The notes under the pieces were generated by a model, which saw nothing but the letters and a program-made list of their open reading frames with translations, was not told the DNA's origin and did no database searches. The position numbers and the translations under genes are program-made. Shown here piece by piece: positions 60,001 through 64,000 of a stretch of 64,000 nt of DNA (position 1 is its first letter; every line of letters starts with the position of its first letter). This DNA is from Colias croceus (Eukaryota > Arthropoda > Insecta > Lepidoptera > Pieridae), in NCBI RefSeq assembly GCF_905220415.1, contig NC_059537.1:8315622-8379621 (forward strand), written 5' to 3'.

Positions 60001-63000
60001 TAATGCAACTTTGTTTCATTTTACATAGTAAACAGAACAAAGGCTACGTGCGCAACATTTCTTAGCGTAAATAGAAAAGTCACGTTTGCACGGCTTACTT
60101 TTAAATCCATCTGTTTCTATATGCAAGCTGTATTTCTCATTTCTATTAACTATATTCAAGCTGCTCTTTTCATCGCACTACTGGTATAGCGGTAGATAGC
60201 GTACAATCCAATCAGACGAGTGTTTACATCGGAAATGCCAATAACAGAATGCAAATACCTACTGGACAACACGTTCGAGCGTCCGCTGGTCACCAGCAGC
60301 TACGAAAAACTTTTAATACACATTGAACTAAAACCACAGGCGGATGGAACCAATTCATGAATTTAGATCGATTAATTAATGTTGTTAATTGAAACGTTGC
60401 GCTACCATATTAGGAGCAAACATAAAAATCTGAACGTTTATTGAAACAATGTTACAAAAATAAAACTCATCATACAGATTTGATTCATAAAACATATCAA
60501 ATTATGAATAGTAGAAAATTGAGGTAAAGCGCACGTGTTCGCATGGAGATGATTGAAAGCTTTGTCGATGTATAAAACAAAAATTGAATTTTACTCACAT
60601 TGATTGATTACGTTAACATATTATATCGAATACAACCCATGAAATGCTTTTAATTTTAATAAATTTAATTTAATATCCAAATAAAATGCTACAATATCTT
60701 TGTATGATTGTTTTTTAATATTACAAAATAATTGATTGTCTGTTAACAAGCACTTAGCAGCGGCATTATCGCATCATGTAATCCACCTGAAACCTGATTA
60801 AAACAAATATTGTAGTAGGTTATTACGTCAAAATAATGGGGAATAACGTTGAGTACAGCTGTGGTTCGATGCACCTAATCACAGTTTCAAATTTGGGTAA
60901 TGTTGTTACTATCGTCATAGTGAAGCACCATCCATGCAAATGGAAAGCGTACCTGAATCTAGCACACTATTCAGCTTCCAACTCAACGTGTAAATGAGAA
61001 TTGATCGTGAAAGATAATATCCCACCAAAAACATTTTCATGTAAAATGTTGCCAAGACGAGCCCATATGACTCGCACTGTGAAAAAGTTATCAGATCTCA
61101 TGTAGAGCCAAGCTTCTAACACTACACGCCCTAACTCTACAAGGCCTAACTTCACAAACTCTACACCTTAGTCAAAATATGTGGCTTGGCCATTTCGCTA
61201 CATTCACATCGGCGTAAGGTGAAAAATTATATTAATTCACTGTTCATTACTTTTGTGTTATACAATAGTTCTTGTAGTAACGAACGGCCAAGCCACATAT
61301 TTTGACTAAGGTGTAGAGTTTGTGAAGTTAGGCCTTGTAGAGTTACGGCGTGTAGTGTTAGAAGCTTGGCTCTACATGAGATCTGATAACTTTTTCACAG
61401 TGCGAGTCATATGGGCTCGTCTTGGCAACATTTTACATGAAAATGTTTTTGGTGGGATTTCATTTCTTTTTGTAAGTTGTTTGTAACAAAATTTTATTTT
61501 TCGATTAAATTTTTAATTTTTTTTTTAACAAGGAGTACCTATGCATATATATATCTAGGGGAACCAAGTTTTAGATTATTAGATTAGACCCCTAGCGTCA
61601 TCAAAATTTAATTTAAAATTACAGGTCTCATACAAACTCCCATTCCCTAGTTTAAGGGGTTGGGGGATGAAAGTTACAAGTTTTATAATTTTTTTGTTGT
61701 TTGTGTGCTAATACTAGCTTACATACAAAATTTCAGCTTTCTAGGACATTAGGAAATACCTTAAGAATTTTGATGATCATCAGTGAGTCAGTGACGAAAT
61801 TAGTGTTTTTTAGATATAAATAAAATCTGAAGTATAAAAGCTAATGTAATTAAAACTTAATATTTTCAATAAGTCCGCTATTGGCAATATATCCCGAAAA
61901 TTTTGTTGATCTAGCATAATCCAAACCCAAGTTATGAGGGTTCAAAAAAACGTCGAAGCGCTTCGAGAAAAGGTAGGTAGGGCCCGTGCGCTTCGCTTGT
62001 TCGCTTTGCTCGTCTTGGCGGGGGCACTACCGTGCCCCCAGATTCTATCGCACACTGCCAAAAGAGAACATATTTTGGATTTAGTGTCAGTTAGATGCTG
62101 TTAGGAGGTAATAGGGAACTTGGTATTAATTTCGCTTCTGTGTTAACATTGTTAGTTAGTTTATTTGAGCGCTTGGTGGTTTATTAATTTGTAGTTTATT
62201 TGTTCCGTTAATTGAACTAGTAGTGTTTGAACATAATGCACATAAAAATACAAACGAGTTCTATTTCGTTTATAATGTATATATTTTATTTGTATTTTTT
62301 TGTAAGAATGTATATTCCCTCTCCATTAAGCCGACGTAACTAAGATTTCTTCACAAAACCCAACATCAAAGTCGTAGAAAACCTCTCCGTGATACATCAA
62401 ACAATCCGCTGGAATTCAATAATGCTGAACATCGCTGCACGAGGATATCTTTAGCAAACTGATAGTCAACAGGGCACTAAACACAGGGACGAATACAAAC
62501 GTCCCAGATCCGATTCAGATGCAAGACACGCGTCGAAGATGATACGTGATAACACGAAAATCTCCCAATTGCTTACGTGTTTGAGATGTCGGGCCCAACA
62601 GTGTTTCCCGACCAACCGAGCATTGAATAGCTCCAATATAAATTACCCCGGGAGATCAGGCGATAAGCTCGCTCGGTACTAGCTTTTTGCTCATCGGTAC
62701 ACGCAGGTGAGTTGATTTTATCTATAGATGAATTGATTCATGTTTTGAATTCGTAATGTAACGATTTAGTTCATCTCTCATCGTTTTCACTTATTGAGAT
62801 TGAAATGGTCGTGTGGAGGGTCGAAATGAAATTGTTTTTGTTATTTTTTTCGTATCTATTATTTCAATCTACAAGTGGCTTAACGATATGAACAGCGAAA
62901 TGGTTTGCTATACATTTTAAAAGAGTTTTACCGAAAGTGTATTTTAATAAACTGAAAAATTCATAGTTAGTTATTGACCATTTTTTTATAAATTACGACA

Positions 63001-63294
63001 GAAATAAAACTGTTCATAAAAAATTTATTCATAAAAATGAAGAACAATTACAGTTTAAGGAGACGCAAGAACTTAAAATCTAAAGCATGTGCTAGGCCTC
63101 AGACGATAATTACTTTACAAGGAGGCTCGCGCTCTCCACGTAAAAAGAAACGGTAATTTACTTACAGTGCACGTGGAGCATTATCCTCTTGCTAACGGAC
63201 GGCGGCACGCCATTTGCCGCGATGCATAGATACGCTCCCATCTCCGAGCGAGTCACTTTCGTCAGGTTCACAATCTCGCCCTCCAGCGACATTA
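50859..63294 (-). CDS. DIP/lachesin-like Ig-domain GPI-anchored cell-surface protein, 3' half (partial)
   Basis: Four exons, join(63166..63294, 56586..56705, 51305..51475, 50859..51076), encode the C-terminal part of an immunoglobulin-superfamily protein; the 5' exons lie beyond the right edge. All internal introns are phase 1, as is usual for Ig genes, and the frame holds through every join. Exon 1 visible is the end of Ig2 (EIVNLTKV, then GAYLCIAANGVPPSVSKR). The next two make Ig3 (VPNQLVGAPTGTDVTLQC, then GGYKCISKNSIGDAEGTIRL). The last holds a basic/acidic linker and a hydrophobic tail ending in FLISAVAFVC, typical of GPI-anchor signals. The VPNQLVGAP...C and Y-C-K-N-GTIRLY signatures are those of insect DIP (Dpr-interacting) proteins and the related lachesin/neurotrimin-like group. 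DIPs pair with Dpr proteins on neuronal surfaces to set synaptic partner choice. Which DIP subtype this is cannot be decided from this half. Confidence 0.88.
51305..51475 (-). CDS. DIP-like exon: C-terminal half of Ig3
   Basis: 171 nt, acceptor TACAG, donor A|GTAAGT, phase 1 at both ends. Its 56 whole codons begin EMIITNDKYQMSE and contain the DTDMGGYKCISKN cysteine motif, ending in GTIRLY. The last base joins AA of the next exon to give Lys. Confidence 0.9.
51476..56585 (-). other. DIP-like intron, 5.1 kb
   Basis: Bounded by GTAAGA after the first Ig3 exon and TACAG before the second. It contains the Helitron at 55350-55551 and GC-richer patches at 53590-53660 and 53930-54060 without splice-compatible frames. 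No extra exon recognised. Confidence 0.6.
55350..55551 (+). mobile_element. Helitron-like element, third family, in a DIP-like intron
   Basis: 202 bp, starts TCTATATAATTATATAAAAC and ends GGAAGCTAG, flanked by A (55349) and T (55552). It shares its whole body with the inverted copy at 35685-35871 (CGGGCTGAAATTTGGCATGC, CCGAAATTCTTGCGGGAA). No protein. Confidence 0.75.
56586..56705 (-). CDS. DIP-like exon: N-terminal half of Ig3
   Basis: 120 nt, acceptor TTCAG, donor G|GTAAGA, phase 1 at both ends. Its 39 whole codons include HPLVQVPNQLVGAPTGTDV, the B-strand cysteine (TLQCHVEASP) and the C-strand Trp (INYWTREN). This is the most diagnostic DIP segment in the window. Confidence 0.9.
61019..61458. 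repeat. Long inverted repeat, two 173-bp arms, in a DIP-like intron
   Basis: 61019-61191 and 61286-61458 are reverse complements without gaps and with one mismatch (CACGCCCTAA against CACGCCGTAA). The 94-bp loop is unrelated sequence. Ends read ATCCCACCAAAAAC...GTTTTTGGTGGGAT. No transposase and no clear target-site duplication beyond AT on each side. Transcribed through either way it would form a long hairpin RNA. A minus-strand frame crossing the left arm is incidental. Confidence 0.92.
61560..62055. repeat. Probable dispersed repeat with GC-rich end
   Basis: Sequence style of a lepidopteran interspersed repeat: TACAAAATTTCAGCTTTCTAGGACAT, a CCTAGTTTAAGGGGTTGGGG block, and a GC-rich terminus GCTTCGCTTGTTCGCTTTGC followed by the palindromic GGGGGCACTACCGTGCCCCC (62020-62039). 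No open frame. The boundaries are estimates. Confidence 0.5.
63166..63294 (-). CDS. DIP-like exon: C-terminal half of Ig2
   Basis: 129 nt between a CCCCAG acceptor and a T|GTAAG donor, phase 1 at both ends, 42 whole codons. It contains the F-strand cysteine motif AYLCIAANGVPPSVSKR and leads into HVH, completed as HVHF by the next exon. No further upstream exon is recognisable between 63295 and 64000. Confidence 0.87.
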
Positions 63295-64000
63295 CTGGGG
63301 AAATATGCGTATGTTAATTTTCATTTTTATGGAGGACTGTAGGTGCGACGTAATAAACACTGTCCGTTACATTTGCGGCAATTACGTCAAGCTGAACGCT
63401 GAAGGGATTTATGGAATAGGCATGAATTAGATGATCGTGAATTTTATAAATTTGGGACTCGTTGGGAAAATATTTTAATAACAATGCATATATATATGCA
63501 TATGAGTTTAATTTCTAATTAGAGCATGCTTGACAGTTTTTAAGAAGACAATTGAAATTTGATAAGTAAACTTCATATCAAATTTAAAAGTTTATAAACA
63601 CTAAAAAAAAAACAGCTTTGTCTCTTTTGTGTCTCAGTATTGAAAATTTTGTTGATATCTTGAATGTTAATCGAAGTAAAGCAGGAATCGTAATATTTAT
63701 TTTGATACTAGAAGCAATTCACAACTGCCTCTAACTTCAATTTTTATCAATATAAAACGTTGAGCGTCCTCAAATGCGATGATAAACATTTATACGCCAT
63801 CAACAGTAGTGCTTACTTTACATTCCGCCGAGGAGCCTCTGAAAACACTTCCGAACACTAGTAGACATTCTATAAACAAATGCGGTTACTGGTTCAAATT
63901 CGTACCGCTTCCCTGACACCTTGCCACCCTCGTACATTTACAACCATTATTCAAACAAGAGCATAAAAAGCTAGGACAATATTTTCAAAGGGAACTGAAG

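Larger units (their letters stand above)
56706..63165 (-). other. DIP-like intron, 6.5 kb
   Basis: Separates the end of Ig2 from Ig3. It holds the 173-bp-arm inverted repeat (61019-61458), the dispersed repeat at 61560-62055 and CpG-richer non-coding patches at 57500-57700 and 62430-62700. No alternative Ig exon was found. Confidence 0.6.

Noticed and set aside
60967..61155. 62-codon minus-strand frame
   Set aside because: It lies within one arm of the long inverted repeat and has no coding features.

Overview
This window reads as AT-rich nuclear DNA from a moth or butterfly (Lepidoptera). The evidence is two spliced insect genes with GT-AG introns, several copies of a short Lep1-like Helitron (starts TC, ends CTAG, sits between A and T), a tRNA-derived SINE with a TGA-repeat tail, and non-LTR retrotransposons of R1, RTE and CR1/jockey-like type. 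There are no bacterial-style operons, rRNA genes or CRISPR arrays.

Layout. Positions 1-35 kb are mostly unassigned AT-rich sequence (intergenic or intronic). They hold a candidate minus-strand terminal exon at the extreme left (244-458), a SINE (16.2-16.5 kb), a small Helitron (21.5 kb), a 181-bp tandem duplication (24.4-24.75 kb), a near-perfect 288-bp palindrome joined to a common lepidopteran repeat (24.9-25.7 kb), a decayed R1-clade LINE (27.5-29.4 kb, minus) and a 5'-truncated RTE LINE with an 11-bp target-site duplication (32.6-32.9 kb, plus). At 35.4-37.7 kb, on the minus strand, is a complete five-exon gene for a 310-residue secreted protein with two C-type lectin domains (immulectin type). 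All four introns are phase 1, and two Helitrons sit in its introns.

From about 40.2 to 47.0 kb, on the plus strand, is a CR1/jockey-like LINE whose ORF2 (983 residues, endonuclease plus reverse transcriptase) is open throughout. Its ORF1 is split by a 1687-bp inverted-repeat DNA element flanked by an exact 8-bp duplication. Removing the element and one duplication copy joins the two halves of ORF1 in frame. Two more Helitrons follow.

From 50.86 kb to the right edge, on the minus strand, lies the 3' half of a DIP/lachesin-like immunoglobulin cell-surface gene. Four exons cover the end of Ig2, all of Ig3 and a terminal exon with a GPI-anchor-like tail; the 5' exons lie beyond the window. Its largest visible intron carries an inverted repeat with two 173-bp arms that differ at a single base.

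The two host genes serve different systems (haemolymph pattern recognition and neuronal surface recognition), and nothing in the sequence links them functionally. The most unusual material is the nested and foldback transposable-element structure. No new multi-gene system is evident.
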